Source of the DNA: Beijerinckiaceae bacterium
GTDB taxonomy: Bacteria > Pseudomonadota > Alphaproteobacteria > Rhizobiales > Beijerinckiaceae
NCBI GenBank assembly: GCA_947452005.1
Contig: CANGBC010000002.1
Span: 186,001 to 250,000 of the forward strand
Direction of reading: 5' to 3'
DNA length: 64,000 nt
Notes under the pieces: generated by a model
What the model was told of the DNA's origin: nothing
Databases searched by the model: none
The model's input: only the letters and a program-made list of their open reading frames with translations
Made by a program: the position numbers and the translations under genes
Shown: one piece after another, positions 1-9,612 of the stretch
Layout of the letters: each line of letters opens with the position of its first letter
How positions within the stretch are numbered: the first letter of the stretch is position 1

Positions 1-851
1 CCGGGCATCCAGATGAGACGCGCAATTTTCACGCGCGCACAAAAGCGCTCTGCGGCGAAGGAATCGGTCACCCAATCATCCTGTGGTGCAAAGACCAGCA
101 AGGGTGTGTGAATGGTGCGCGGATAATCGGGGTCTGCAAAACGCGCCATCTGCCGAAAGGCAGCATGCGCCCAGCCGATGGTCGGATCACCCAGCGACAG
201 GCGTTGTTCGCTGCAGACCATTTTTGTCAGACGATCAAAACGAAAGCGATCGGTTGTCAGCGGATTGCGCTCAAAGCCGCGCACGACAATCGGCTCCCGT
301 CGCCCGCTGGGCACATAAGCGCGACCAAGGCCGATAGCATGCAAGGCATGGGCAGCAAAACGCGCCAGTCGCGGCCATGTCAAAACCAGATCAATCATCG
401 GTGCACAGAGCACCATGCGCTCGAAGGGTGAAGCCTGCCGATGCGCATGCTCAAGCAGAATGGCGCCACCCATGGAATGGCCCAGCGCAAACCAAGGCTT
501 GGGTGCGTGCGGCACAAAGACCTTGGCCAGCACCGCATCCAGATCGCGCTGGTAATGCGCGAAATCGGCAATATGCCCTTTGTCAGCTGCACGCAGCAGC
601 CGCGCGGAAAGGCCTTGGCCGCGCCAGTCAAAAATCACCACGGCCAGATTGCGCGCCAGCAATTCACGGATTGTCTCGAAGTATTTTTCAATCGTTTCAG
701 CCCGCCCCGTGGCGAGCAGCACGGTGCCGTGCGCAGGTGCTTCGGGCATGAACATGGCCGTGCGCAGACGCACCCCATCAGCAGCCTCAATAAAGGCAAT
801 TGTTCCGCCTTCTGGGGCCGGATTATCGGGTGTGTCGACAAGTTTCATCAT
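1..851 (-). CDS. alpha/beta hydrolase, lysophospholipase/serine aminopeptidase S33 type (3' end outside window)
   Basis: I translated this reading frame from the minus strand; it is missing from the ORF track because it runs off the left edge. About 283 codons are visible, starting at ATG 851 (or ATG 848), directly after an in-frame stop. The protein has the nucleophile elbow GHSMGG near residue 125, an FDWRGQG strand-loop before it, and an APQDD acid-strand motif near residue 260, all typical of PldB-like cytosolic or membrane-associated esterases/lipases. The C-terminus with the catalytic His is outside the window. It lies 69 bp downstream of kdsD on the same strand and may be cotranscribed with it. 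The substrate cannot be told. Confidence 0.85.
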   Translation of the reverse strand, partial: MMKLVDTPDNPAPEGGTIAFIEAADGVRLRTAMFMPEAPAHGTVLLATGRAETIEKYFETIRELLARNLAVVIFDWRGQGLSARLLRAADKGHIADFAHYQRDLDAVLAKVFVPHAPKPWFALGHSMGGAILLEHAHRQASPFERMVLCAPMIDLVLTWPRLARFAAHALHAIGLGRAYVPSGRREPIVVRGFERNPLTTDRFRFDRLTKMVCSEQRLSLGDPTIGWAHAAFRQMARFADPDYPRTIHTPLLVFAPQDDWVTDSFAAERFCARVKIARLIWMP

Positions 852-920
852 GCGCGCATGTCACCTCAACGTGAGCAAGATGACAGGATGATGAAGGTGC
901 TGCCAAGACCTCTGGAGAAA

Positions 921-1913
921 TCAGGCCACGCCCAGGCGCAGCAAATCGTGCAGATGCACAATGCCGCAAGGGCGGTTTTGCGGGTCCACCACAAGCATGG
1001 CTGAAATTTTGCGGCTGTTGAGCATTTCCAACGCTTCCACGCCCAGTGTCTCAGGCGTGACGGTGCGCGGGGCGCGCGTCATCACATCATCGACATGGGC
1101 CGCCATCAGATCGGGGCGCATGTGGCGGCGCAAATCACCATCGGTGACAATGCCAGCCAGCGTGCCATCCGTATTGACGACACCCACGCAGCCAAAACCT
1201 TTGGCCGAAATCTGCACCACGGCGTCTCCCATCAGCACGCCCAACGGCACGAGCGGCACGCGCTCATCGCGATGCATGATGTCACGCACGAATGTGAGCT
1301 TCGCGCCAAGCTTGCCGCCCGGATGAAACACACGGAAATCCTGCGCAGTGAAACCCTTCACTTCGAGTAGCGCCACAGCAATCGCATCGCCCAGCGCAAG
1401 CTGCATGGTGGTGGATGTGGTGGGCGCCAAACCATTGGGACAGGCTTCTTCACTTTTGGGCAGAGCCAGACAGACATCGGCCTCGCTGCCCAAAGCGCTG
1501 TCTGCATTGGAAGTGATGGCCACCAGCGGAATCTGGAAGCGGCGCGAATAGGTGATGATGTCGGCAAGCTCTGCCGTCTCACCTGACCAAGAGAGGGCGA
1601 GAATCACATCACCCTGCTGGATCATGCCAAGGTCACCATGGCTGGCTTCGCCCGGATGGACGAAATAAGCCGGCTGCCCTGTTGAGGCGAGGGTTGCGGT
1701 AATCTTGCGCCCGACATGGCCTGACTTGCCCATGCCCGTCACAATGACGCGACCATTGGACGATGAGATCATCTCAATCGCGCGGGCGAACAGATCGCCA
1801 AGGCCGGTTTGGCTGAGGGCCGCCTCAAGGGCTGCAATACCCGCACGCTCAAGACCGAGCGTGCGAAGGGCGGAGGCCTTGGCCTGTGAAGAATGGGGAG
1901 CGCCAGATGTCAT
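921..1913 (-). CDS. kdsD: arabinose-5-phosphate isomerase, KpsF/GutQ family
   Basis: Interconverts D-ribulose 5-phosphate and D-arabinose 5-phosphate, the first step towards KDO of lipopolysaccharide. The 330-aa length is normal. An N-terminal SIS domain (about residues 45-190) contains VTGMGKSGHVG, the LSWSGETAEL sugar-phosphate loop and LAPTTSTTMQLALGDA. Two CBS domains (about 205-325) follow. The start at 1913 is an ATG. It is downstream of galU on the same strand with a 49-bp gap, which fits a small surface-polysaccharide operon. Confidence 0.93.
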   Translation of the reverse strand: MTSGAPHSSQAKASALRTLGLERAGIAALEAALSQTGLGDLFARAIEMISSSNGRVIVTGMGKSGHVGRKITATLASTGQPAYFVHPGEASHGDLGMIQQGDVILALSWSGETAELADIITYSRRFQIPLVAITSNADSALGSEADVCLALPKSEEACPNGLAPTTSTTMQLALGDAIAVALLEVKGFTAQDFRVFHPGGKLGAKLTFVRDIMHRDERVPLVPLGVLMGDAVVQISAKGFGCVGVVNTDGTLAGIVTDGDLRRHMRPDLMAAHVDDVMTRAPRTVTPETLGVEALEMLNSRKISAMLVVDPQNRPCGIVHLHDLLRLGVA

Positions 1914-1962
1914 AGGCTTCTCATACCAGCGCCAAGCTCCAGAGGAAACCCCGCAGGGTTTT

Positions 1963-2847
1963 CTAGAGTGATCCCAACAGTTTCTTCAATTCAGCCTTGA
2001 AGGCCGGCGCCATATCTGCGCGCTCCAGCGCAAAATGGACATTGGCCATCAGAAAGCCAAGCTTCGAGCCTGTGTCGCAGGTGCGCCCGTCAAACCGCAC
2101 GCCAAAGAACTCCTGCGTTTCCGACAATTTCTTCATGCCGTCGGTGAGCTGGATTTCACCGCCCGCGCCCTTCTCGATTTTTTCAAGAATGTCGAAAATC
2201 TGGGGCTCGAGAACATAGCGTCCCGAAATAATGAGATTGGAGGGCGCAGTTCCCTTGGCTGGCTTTTCAACCATGCCGCCGATCTGGAAGGTCGCGCCAA
2301 AATCCTGGCTCACAGAAACCACGCCATAAATATGCGTGTCTTCGTGCGGCACTTCTTCAACAGCGATAATATTGCCGCCGTGCTTGGCATAAGCATCCAG
2401 ACATTGCGCCAGACAGCGCGTCTTGCGCGCGCCCGGCAGTGTGATCATGTCGGGCAAAATGACAGCAAAGGGCTCATCGCCAACAATATCACGCGCGCAC
2501 CACACGGCATGGCCCAAGCCCAATGGGGCCTGCTGGCGCGTGAAACTGGTGGCCCCTGCAGCGGGAAGATCAGCCATCAGCGCTTCATATTCTTTCAGCT
2601 TGCCACGCTTCTGCAGCGTGTCCTCAAGCTCATAGGACATGTCAAAATGGTCTTCGATGGTTTGCTTGCCGCGCCCCGTCACGAAGACAAAATGCTCAAT
2701 GCCAGCCTCGCGCGCCTCTTCCACCGCATGCTGCAGCACAGGCCGATCGACAACAGTGAGCATTTCTTTTGGAATGGTCTTGGTGGCAGGCAGAACACGG
2801 GTGCCAAGACCTGCAACGGGAAAAACGGCTTTGCGGACGCGCTTCAT
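1963..2847 (-). CDS. galU: UTP--glucose-1-phosphate uridylyltransferase
   Basis: Makes UDP-glucose from UTP and glucose 1-phosphate for surface glycans. The nucleotidyltransferase signature AVFPVAGLGTRVLPATK lies at the extreme N-terminus, followed by IPKEML and, later, GLGHAVWCA and the VEKP strand. I place the start at ATG 2847 (MKRVRKAVFP), giving 294 aa. The longer ORF to 2913 adds 22 residues of intergenic character. It is divergent from galE, with a 144-bp gap likely holding both promoters. Confidence 0.94.
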   Translation of the reverse strand: MKRVRKAVFPVAGLGTRVLPATKTIPKEMLTVVDRPVLQHAVEEAREAGIEHFVFVTGRGKQTIEDHFDMSYELEDTLQKRGKLKEYEALMADLPAAGATSFTRQQAPLGLGHAVWCARDIVGDEPFAVILPDMITLPGARKTRCLAQCLDAYAKHGGNIIAVEEVPHEDTHIYGVVSVSQDFGATFQIGGMVEKPAKGTAPSNLIISGRYVLEPQIFDILEKIEKGAGGEIQLTDGMKKLSETQEFFGVRFDGRTCDTGSKLGFLMANVHFALERADMAPAFKAELKKLLGSL

Positions 2848-2991
2848 GGGGTGGCCATTCCAAACGATTAACCAAAGGGCGGCTAGGCTGCCTCCGCGCC
2901 CCAGGGAACGCAAGCACAGCTTGGCGGATTGTCTCCCGGATCGGGGCTTTCCTGTGGCATGCTATAACAGGCCCAGATGGGGTGAAAGTTA

Positions 2992-3999
2992 ATGAGCGTT
3001 CTGGTGACGGGCGGGGCCGGCTATATCGGCAGCCATATGGTTCTGGAGCTTCTGGACGCGGGCGAAAAGCCGATCGTCCTTGATGACCTGTCGACGGGAT
3101 TCCGCTGGGCTGTGCCGGACGGCGTGCCTTTCATCGAAGGGCAATGTGGCAATCAGGACTTGGTCAGCCGGGTGATCCGCCAGCACGGCGTGACCGAGAT
3201 CATTCATTTCGCCGGCAAAATTATCGTCGCGGAATCGACCAGCCAGCCGCTTGATTACTACGACCACAACACCAGCCAGTCTCGCAATCTCATCGACTGC
3301 GCGGTCAAAGGCGGCGTGAAGCATTTTATTTTTTCATCCACGGCTGCGGTCTACGGTGAACCGAAAGCCAATCCGGTCACGGAAGACGAGCCACTCATGC
3401 CCGTCTCACCCTATGGGCGCTCGAAACTCATGACTGAGTGGATGCTGGAAGATGCCAGCCGCGCACATGGACTGCACCACATCGTGCTGCGCTATTTTAA
3501 TGTGGCAGGTGCCGACCCGAAAGGGCGCGCGGGCGAATCGTGCACAATCGCCACGCATCTGGTGAAACTGGCGGCGCAAGCAGCGCTCGGCATCAGACCT
3601 GCGCTTGAGATTTTCGGCACCGATTACCCCACACCCGATGGCACATGCTTGCGTGATTATATTCAGGTCACCGATCTTGCGCGCGCGCATCTGGCCGCGC
3701 TGATCCATTTGCGCGAAGGCGGCAGCAATCTCGTTTGCAATTGCGGCTATGAACGGGCTTTTTCAGTGCGCGACGTCATTGAGACCATGAAAAAGGTTTC
3801 GGGCATCAATTTCGAAGTGAAAACGTCTGCGCGCCGCCCGGGCGACCCAGCCGCCATTGTCGCCAGCAACACACGTGTGCGCGAAAAGCTCGGCTGGACG
3901 CCGCTTTTTGACGATTTGCCGACCATCGCGAAACAGGCGCTCGATTGGGAACGCCGGTTGCACAACCGCAGGGCTCACGGGAGCGGCACGAAAGAATAG
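2992..3999 (+). CDS. galE: UDP-glucose 4-epimerase
   Basis: Interconverts UDP-glucose and UDP-galactose. This is an extended short-chain dehydrogenase of 335 aa, the normal length. The N-terminal TGGAGYIGS NAD-binding motif, the SSTAAVYGEP serine strand and the SPYGRSKLMTE catalytic YxxxK are all present. The start ATG is at 2992. Its 3' end overlaps the convergent MBL-hydrolase gene by 25 bp. Paired with divergent galU it supplies nucleotide sugars for envelope polysaccharide. Confidence 0.94.
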   Translation: MSVLVTGGAGYIGSHMVLELLDAGEKPIVLDDLSTGFRWAVPDGVPFIEGQCGNQDLVSRVIRQHGVTEIIHFAGKIIVAESTSQPLDYYDHNTSQSRNLIDCAVKGGVKHFIFSSTAAVYGEPKANPVTEDEPLMPVSPYGRSKLMTEWMLEDASRAHGLHHIVLRYFNVAGADPKGRAGESCTIATHLVKLAAQAALGIRPALEIFGTDYPTPDGTCLRDYIQVTDLARAHLAALIHLREGGSNLVCNCGYERAFSVRDVIETMKKVSGINFEVKTSARRPGDPAAIVASNTRVREKLGWTPLFDDLPTIAKQALDWERRLHNRRAHGSGTKE

Positions 4000-4805
4000 C
4001 CAGCATCTTTGCGTTGCAGGCGTCCAATGCCCGGATGATCCAGATGGGCAGCGGCAACAATCGCACCTGTTGAGGCAACCCACTCCAGCATGGCCTTGCG
4101 GGTGGCACCGGCGGTCTTGGGATCCAGATCATAGACCATGGCCGTTTCAGGTCGCGGCAAATGCAAAGCCGCCAGATGCACGACATCGCCCCAAGCGATG
4201 ATTGGCGCATCCCCTGTATCAATCACCCAAGCTGTGTGGCCCGGCGTATGGCCGGGTGCAAGGCGCGCAGCAATGCCGCCCTCACCACCGCCCTCAGGCA
4301 CGCGGCGAATGCGATCCAGATAGGGCCTGAAGGCTTTGTCATTGAGATGCAGCGTGCCACGTGCACGCTCAGACATGTATTCGGGTGGCGTGTCGAACCA
4401 GAAATCGGCTTCGACCTCATGCAGAACAATTTCTGCATTGGGGAACATGGCGGCACCCGCATCATCCACCAATCCGCCAAAATGATCCTTGTGCACATGG
4501 GTGAGATAAATGGCACGAATATCGGCATGCGAGACGCCGGTCTCGGCAAGGCGCGCATGCAAATGGCCAAGCCTGTTGTGCATCATCGTGCCCGTGCCTG
4601 CATCGATCAGCACGGGCCCATCTGCGCGATGCAGCAGAAAGGCATTGCAATCCATCGTCAGGGCCTTGTCGCCACCGGCCGCGGCAATCAGGCGGGTCGC
4701 GGCCGCGCGATCAACGGGATCGGGCACTTTGTCGAGCGCGGCATCGAGGTCGCCATCGAGCAGCGACGTGATCTCGGCGTGACCAATTTTGAATGTGCGG
4801 GGCAT
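3975..4805 (-). CDS. MBL-fold metallo-hydrolase
   Basis: Metallo-beta-lactamase fold hydrolase, 276 aa from ATG 4805, which has an AGGGAGAG ribosome-binding site. The ORF-track start at 4898 adds a non-conserved tail. HVHKDHFGGL is the HxHxDH dinuclear zinc motif, and GHTPGHT and AHLDHPGIG provide further ligands. The arrangement resembles lactonase-like members (COG0491), but no substrate can be assigned. A signal peptide is not evident, so it is probably cytosolic. It is convergent with galE and divergent from the lytic transglycosylase. Confidence 0.85.
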   Translation of the reverse strand: MPRTFKIGHAEITSLLDGDLDAALDKVPDPVDRAAATRLIAAAGGDKALTMDCNAFLLHRADGPVLIDAGTGTMMHNRLGHLHARLAETGVSHADIRAIYLTHVHKDHFGGLVDDAGAAMFPNAEIVLHEVEADFWFDTPPEYMSERARGTLHLNDKAFRPYLDRIRRVPEGGGEGGIAARLAPGHTPGHTAWVIDTGDAPIIAWGDVVHLAALHLPRPETAMVYDLDPKTAGATRKAMLEWVASTGAIVAAAHLDHPGIGRLQRKDAGYSFVPLP

Positions 4806-4999
4806 GGGGCTCTCCCTGTCTCTTTTTGGCTTTACGGAAGCTTGGGCCTGAACCGGCGCGGCGTAAAGCCCTTCCCTTTTTTCGATCGTGGTAAACAATT
4901 CGGAAACGAAAGCCCGCCTATGGTCTCAAGCTTCGAATCGCCCGCGCTGGGCGTTCATGCTTCCGTCGGCGATCCGGCGACCTCTGGAGTGGTTTTGCC

Positions 5000-6304
5000 G
5001 TGTTCAAGCGTTCAGCATTCAAAGCGAGGGTAACACCGCTGGCCCCTATCGGGCGGCGCGATGTCTATTGCTCGCCGGGACAAATCATTCGCACACTCGT
5101 CCTCTTCGCGCTGTTTTGTGCGGGCCTCATGATTGCGGCCACAGCCAATGCGCGTGCACAGGAGGCAGCGTCCGTCAGCGAAGCGCAATTCAAAAGCTTT
5201 GTCACAAATCTCTGGCCCGATGCGCGCAAAGCAGGCGTGTCACGCGCGACATTCGATGCAGCGCTGGGTGGACTCTCACCCGACCCGTCTGTGATTGCCA
5301 TCACCGGCAAGCAATCAGAATTTGTGAAGCCCATCTGGCACTACATCAGCAGCGCCGTCTCGGCGCAGCGGCTGGAGCGTGGCAGCGCACGCGCGAAAGA
5401 GGTCGATGCTTTTCTTGCCCGCATCGAATCCAAATATGGCGTTGATCGTTATGTCGTACTTGCCGTCTGGGGCATGGAGACGAATTACGGCAGCTTTTCT
5501 GGCAAGATGAATGTCGTGCGCTCGCTGGCCACGCTCGCCGCTTCCGGCTATCGCGGCAGCTTCTTTCGTGACGAGCTGATCGTTGCGCTCCAGATTCTCG
5601 AGCAAGGCCATATTGAGCCTGAAAACATGCTGGGCTCTTGGGCTGGCGCCATGGGACAGACGCAATTCATGCCCTCCAGCTTTATGAAATATGCGGTCGA
5701 CTGGGATGGTGATCGCCACAAGAACATCTGGACCAGCACGCAAGATGCGCTCGCCTCCACCGCCAATTTTCTGAGCGCACATGGCTGGGTGCGTGATTGG
5801 ACCTGGGGCTATGAAGTCATTCTGCCGCAGGGCTTCTCGCTTCTGAAACACGAGCCCCACATCGAGCGACCCTTTGCGGATTGGGCACGTGCTGGCGTTA
5901 AAATTGCTGATGGTGGCGACATGCCGCGCCAAGGCGAGGCGAGCTTGCTCTTGCCCGCTGGCAAGACGGGGCCAGCATTTCTTGTCACCAAAAATTTCCA
6001 GGCGATCAAATCCTACAACACGTCGACCGCCTATGCCTTGGGCGTCGCGCTCTTGTCGGATCGTCTGGCGGGCGGTGACGCGCTGGTTGGCAAATGGCCG
6101 CTCAAAGAGCGCATGCCAGATGCCGAGCAATCCCTCGAAATCCAGAAACATCTTGTGCGCATGGGCTATGACATTGGCACGCTTGACGGAAAAATTGGTG
6201 AGAAAGCGCAAAGTGCCATTCGCCAATATCAGCGCAAGCTCGGGCTTGAGCCGGATGGATTTGCAAATATGGCGCTTCTGGAACGCATGCGCCGCCACAA
6301 TTGA
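5000..6304 (+). CDS. lytic murein transglycosylase, SLT_2/MltB type with peptidoglycan-binding domain
   Basis: Cleaves peptidoglycan glycan strands to 1,6-anhydro-muropeptides in the periplasm. The 434-aa protein has a hydrophobic export segment (about residues 30-52, ending NARAQEA). A transglycosylase domain (about 60-330) follows, with VWGMETNYG (catalytic Glu) and AGAMGQTQFMPSS. A C-terminal PG_binding_1 repeat (about 370-430) contains LDGKIGEKAQSAIRQYQ. The start is GTG 5000 with GGAG about 10 nt upstream; the cytoplasmic leader is long, so the true start could be later. It is followed closely by two more envelope genes. Confidence 0.9.
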   Translation: MFKRSAFKARVTPLAPIGRRDVYCSPGQIIRTLVLFALFCAGLMIAATANARAQEAASVSEAQFKSFVTNLWPDARKAGVSRATFDAALGGLSPDPSVIAITGKQSEFVKPIWHYISSAVSAQRLERGSARAKEVDAFLARIESKYGVDRYVVLAVWGMETNYGSFSGKMNVVRSLATLAASGYRGSFFRDELIVALQILEQGHIEPENMLGSWAGAMGQTQFMPSSFMKYAVDWDGDRHKNIWTSTQDALASTANFLSAHGWVRDWTWGYEVILPQGFSLLKHEPHIERPFADWARAGVKIADGGDMPRQGEASLLLPAGKTGPAFLVTKNFQAIKSYNTSTAYALGVALLSDRLAGGDALVGKWPLKERMPDAEQSLEIQKHLVRMGYDIGTLDGKIGEKAQSAIRQYQRKLGLEPDGFANMALLERMRRHN

Positions 6305-6321
6305 CGCGTTAGACTGGAGTC

Positions 6322-7437
6322 ATGGGATCCAGATTCCGCGTTCTCATTCTCCTCACGCTTGCGCTGGGCTGCGCAGCCCCGGCACGCGCGCAATTTTTCT
6401 ACGATGAAGACACGGCCGCCGGCTATTGGATGCTGGAGCGCCAACGCCAACAAAGGCTGTTTGAACGCGCGCGCCCCGCACGCCAAACACCGGCGCGGTT
6501 GGTGCCGCATAGCCCACCCAAACAATCCGCGCGCAGCACCGACAAAGATCCGCCAGAGCCTGAGGTGTTTGACCCCAATGATCAGCGCCCACGCATTGCT
6601 GTTCTGGGTGATGATCTGGGCGATGATTTGATGGACGGGCTGAAAGCCCTGTCAGCCGAGCGTGGCATCTATCATCCGCTTCGCCGCACCAAAGACACGG
6701 CCAGCCTCGCCCGCGATGACATGCGCGACTGGACGAAAGCCGCCCGCGAAACGCAAAACGGCACAGAAAAAATTGCGCTGGCCGTCATTCTGCTAGGCAA
6801 CAATGATCGCCAACCGATCCGCGATGGCAAAACAAACCAAGATGTGCGCAGCCCGCGCTGGAAAGAGATTTACGCGGGACGCGCGCGCTTGTTGGGCGAG
6901 ACATTTCGCGACCTGAAAATTCCGCTTGTGTGGGTGGGTCTGCCCATCACCGGCAATGACAAAGCTTCGACAGATTTTGCGCAGATGAATGATCTGTTCA
7001 AACTGGCCGCACAGGAGACGGGCGCTAGCTTTGTTGATGTGTGGGAGGCTTTCGCAGATGAGCGTGGGCATTTTTCGCCTTACGGGCCCGACATCAACGG
7101 GCAGCTGGTGCGCCTGCGCACCAGTGATGGCACGCATTTCACGCGCGCGGGCGCTAAAAAGCTTGCCCATTTTGTCGATGGTGAGATCGCGCGCCTTCTG
7201 GGTGAAAACACACCACGCGACATGACGCGCGCTCTGCCCGCACCATCTGCACCCGCACAAAAAGGCCGCCCATTGATTGGGCCTGTGATGTCACTCACCG
7301 CGCCACCCCGTTCGCCGGGCGGCAACTTGATGAGCGCACCGGAACACGAGTCCAACACCGATCTTGATGCCATCTTCACGCGCGGACTGACAGCTGAGCC
7401 AAAATCCGGCCGCGCAGATGATTTTTCTTGGCCGTGA
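6322..7437 (+). CDS. secreted SGNH-hydrolase-fold protein, DUF459 family
   Basis: 371-aa protein with a clear signal peptide (cleavage near APARA-QF). After a low-complexity linker, a DUF459/SGNH domain spans roughly residues 90-300. Visible blocks are the first strand VLGDDLGDDL, the GNND block III and the DGTHFT block V with the catalytic Asp and His. The usual GDS nucleophile is GDD here, so catalysis is doubtful. The C-terminus (about 300-371) is Pro-rich. It lies 17 bp after the lytic transglycosylase gene, suggesting a shared envelope role. No substrate is known. Confidence 0.8.
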   Translation: MGSRFRVLILLTLALGCAAPARAQFFYDEDTAAGYWMLERQRQQRLFERARPARQTPARLVPHSPPKQSARSTDKDPPEPEVFDPNDQRPRIAVLGDDLGDDLMDGLKALSAERGIYHPLRRTKDTASLARDDMRDWTKAARETQNGTEKIALAVILLGNNDRQPIRDGKTNQDVRSPRWKEIYAGRARLLGETFRDLKIPLVWVGLPITGNDKASTDFAQMNDLFKLAAQETGASFVDVWEAFADERGHFSPYGPDINGQLVRLRTSDGTHFTRAGAKKLAHFVDGEIARLLGENTPRDMTRALPAPSAPAQKGRPLIGPVMSLTAPPRSPGGNLMSAPEHESNTDLDAIFTRGLTAEPKSGRADDFSWP

Positions 7438-7533
7438 CTTTGGCCGTGATTCGTCCGCGCTTCTGGCAGCGATGGAACAGAAGGCGAGCGAAGCGGTTCG
7501 CCTTGTCCGCTTTCATTGCAAGGGGATCACAAG

Positions 7534-8118
7534 ATGCACATGCGCACGATCCATGTCCTTGGCCTTCTGAGCCTGATCATGGCCACACCTGCGACCGCGC
7601 AATATGCGGATCCGCGCGGACGTTATCTCGATGCACCCGACACTTATGCGCCGCAACGCGCCTATCCCACCGCGACTCGCCAGCTGGTGCAGGTTGGCGC
7701 GCGTTATGGACGCGGCACTTTGGTGGTCGATACCAGTAGCCGCGAGCTCTATTACATGCTCGGCCAAGGTCAGGCGATTGCCTATGGCATTGGTGTGGGC
7801 CGCGAAGGGTTTCTCTGGAAAGGCAGCGCCCATATCGGCCGCAAGGCGCAATGGCCGGGCTGGACACCGCCGCGCGAAATGCTCAAACGCCGCCCCGATC
7901 TGCCGCGCCACATGGAGGGCGGCATCGACAATCCACTGGGTGCGCGTGCGCTCTATCTCTACCGCGGCAAGAAGGACACGTTGTTTCGCATTCACGGCAC
8001 CAATGAGCCCTGGACCATCGGACAGGCGGTCTCATCAGGCTGCATTCGCATGATGAATGCCGATGTGATTGATCTGTTCGGCCGCGTATCGGTGGGTGCG
8101 CGCGTGGTGGTGATTTAG
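7534..8118 (+). CDS. L,D-transpeptidase, YkuD/ErfK family
   Basis: Periplasmic enzyme forming 3-3 crosslinks in peptidoglycan or attaching proteins to it. From ATG 7534 (preceded by AAGGGG) it encodes 194 aa with a signal peptide ending TATA-QYA. The YkuD domain (about 65-194) carries the catalytic HGTNEPWTIGQAVSSGCIRM stretch, with His, Ser-Gly and Cys in place. The ORF-track start is a TTG 18 bp upstream, lying in the ribosome-binding region. It is the last gene of the envelope run and is followed by a strong hairpin terminator. Confidence 0.9.
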   Translation: MHMRTIHVLGLLSLIMATPATAQYADPRGRYLDAPDTYAPQRAYPTATRQLVQVGARYGRGTLVVDTSSRELYYMLGQGQAIAYGIGVGREGFLWKGSAHIGRKAQWPGWTPPREMLKRRPDLPRHMEGGIDNPLGARALYLYRGKKDTLFRIHGTNEPWTIGQAVSSGCIRMMNADVIDLFGRVSVGARVVVI

Positions 8119-8140
8119 ATCTTGATGCAAGAGACAACAA

Positions 8141-8167
8141 AAAAGCCCCGGAAAACCGGGGCTTTTT
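8141..8167. terminator. bidirectional Rho-independent terminator
   Basis: Perfect stem AAAAGCCCCGG / CCGGGGCTTTT with loop AAAA, A-rich on the left and T-rich on the right. It can stop both the L,D-transpeptidase transcript and the convergent gltBD transcript. Confidence 0.9.
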
Positions 8168-8189
8168 CTTAATTTTGGAAACTCAACCG

Positions 8190-9608
8190 TTAGCGCGGCA
8201 GGACGGTCGAGCCCATCAGGAATTTGTCGACCGAATGCGCGGTCTGGCGGCCTTCGCGGATCGCCCAGACGACGAGCGACTGACCACGGCGCATGTCGCC
8301 GCAGGCAAACACTTTTTCCTTCGTCGACTTATAGCTGACCGTATCGGCCGCGACATTGCCGCGATTGTCGAGCTTGACGCCGAGCGTATCAATAAGGCCT
8401 TCCGAAATCGGCGCCACAAAGCCCATGGCTAGCAACACGAGATCAGCCTTGATCTCGAATTCTGTGCCAGGAATCGCCTGGAACTTGCCATCGACGCGCA
8501 CGCATTTCAGCGTCTTCACCGCGCCATTTTCGCCACCAAACTCAACCGTGTTCACGGCAAAGTCACGCTCCGCACCTTCTTCATGCGACGAGGACGTGCG
8601 CATTTTGAGCGGCCATTCGGGCCAGGTGAGCAGCTTGTTTTCTTTCTCCGGGGGCTTGGGCATAATTTCCAGCTGCGTCACCGACAGCGCGCCTTGGCGC
8701 ACAGATGTGCCGATGCAGTCAGAGCCGGTGTCGCCACCACCGATGACCACAACATGCTTGCCCGAGGCCAGGATCGGCGCATTGGTCGTCAGCGGTTCTT
8801 TCGACACGCGACGATTTTGCTGCGGCAGGAAATCCATGGCGAAATGCACGCCAGCAAATTCACGACCCGGGATCGGCAGATCGCGCGGCTTTTCAGAACC
8901 GCCCGCCAAAATCACCGCATCATGGCCATCGACAAGATCTTCGACCTTCATCGAAACGCCGACATTGACGTTGTAATGGAAGGTCACGCCCTCGCCTTCC
9001 ATCTGCTTCACGCGACGGTCGATGAGCTGCTTTTCCATTTTGAAGTCAGGAATGCCATAGCGCAGCAAACCGCCGGCGCGGCCCTGCTTTTCATACACAT
9101 GCACATCATGCCCTGCACGCGCGAGCTGCTGGGCCGCGGCGAGTCCCGCAGGGCCTGAGCCGACAACGGCAATCTTCTTGCCGGTCTTGTGCGATGGCGC
9201 TTCAGGCACGAGCCAGCCTTCAGACCAGGCACGATCAACAATCGCGCATTCAATCGACTTGATCGTCACCGACTGGTCGTTGAGGTTAAGCGTGCACGAT
9301 GCTTCGCAAGGCGCGGGGCAAACACGGCCCGTGAATTCTGGAAAGTTGTTCGTCGAGTGCAGATTGCGCGACGCTTCTTCCCAATTGCCGTTGTAGACCA
9401 GATCATTCCAATCGGGGATCTGGTTGTTCACGGGGCAGCCATTGTGGCAGTAAGGAATGCCGCAATTCATGCAACGCGCGGCCTGATCCTTTGTCGCTTC
9501 TTCCGACAGCGGGATCACAAATTCCTTGTAGTGACGAATGCGATCAGACGCCGGCGCATAGCGACGGTCGCGACGATCGATCTCGAGAAATCCGGTTACC
9601 TTGCCCAT
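8190..9608 (-). CDS. gltD: glutamate synthase (NADPH) small subunit
   Basis: Flavoprotein subunit that passes electrons from NADPH to GltB for ammonia assimilation. 472 aa from ATG 9608 (MGKVTGFLE). The longer ORF-track start at 9665 overlaps the end of gltB. Visible are the N-terminal cysteine cluster [14 protein letters not shown] for Fe-S centres, the FAD motif [11 protein letters not shown] (about residue 150), and the NADPH motif [11 protein letters not shown] (about 290). Its start follows the gltB stop by only a few bases, so the two are cotranscribed gltB then gltD. Confidence 0.96.
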   Translation of the reverse strand: MGKVTGFLEIDRRDRRYAPASDRIRHYKEFVIPLSEEATKDQAARCMNCGIPYCHNGCPVNNQIPDWNDLVYNGNWEEASRNLHSTNNFPEFTGRVCPAPCEASCTLNLNDQSVTIKSIECAIVDRAWSEGWLVPEAPSHKTGKKIAVVGSGPAGLAAAQQLARAGHDVHVYEKQGRAGGLLRYGIPDFKMEKQLIDRRVKQMEGEGVTFHYNVNVGVSMKVEDLVDGHDAVILAGGSEKPRDLPIPGREFAGVHFAMDFLPQQNRRVSKEPLTTNAPILASGKHVVVIGGGDTGSDCIGTSVRQGALSVTQLEIMPKPPEKENKLLTWPEWPLKMRTSSSHEEGAERDFAVNTVEFGGENGAVKTLKCVRVDGKFQAIPGTEFEIKADLVLLAMGFVAPISEGLIDTLGVKLDNRGNVAADTVSYKSTKEKVFACGDMRRGQSLVVWAIREGRQTAHSVDKFLMGSTVLPR

Positions 9609-9612
9609 CGGA

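Noticed and set aside
2035-2871. 278-aa plus-strand ORF
   Set aside because: Antisense to galU.
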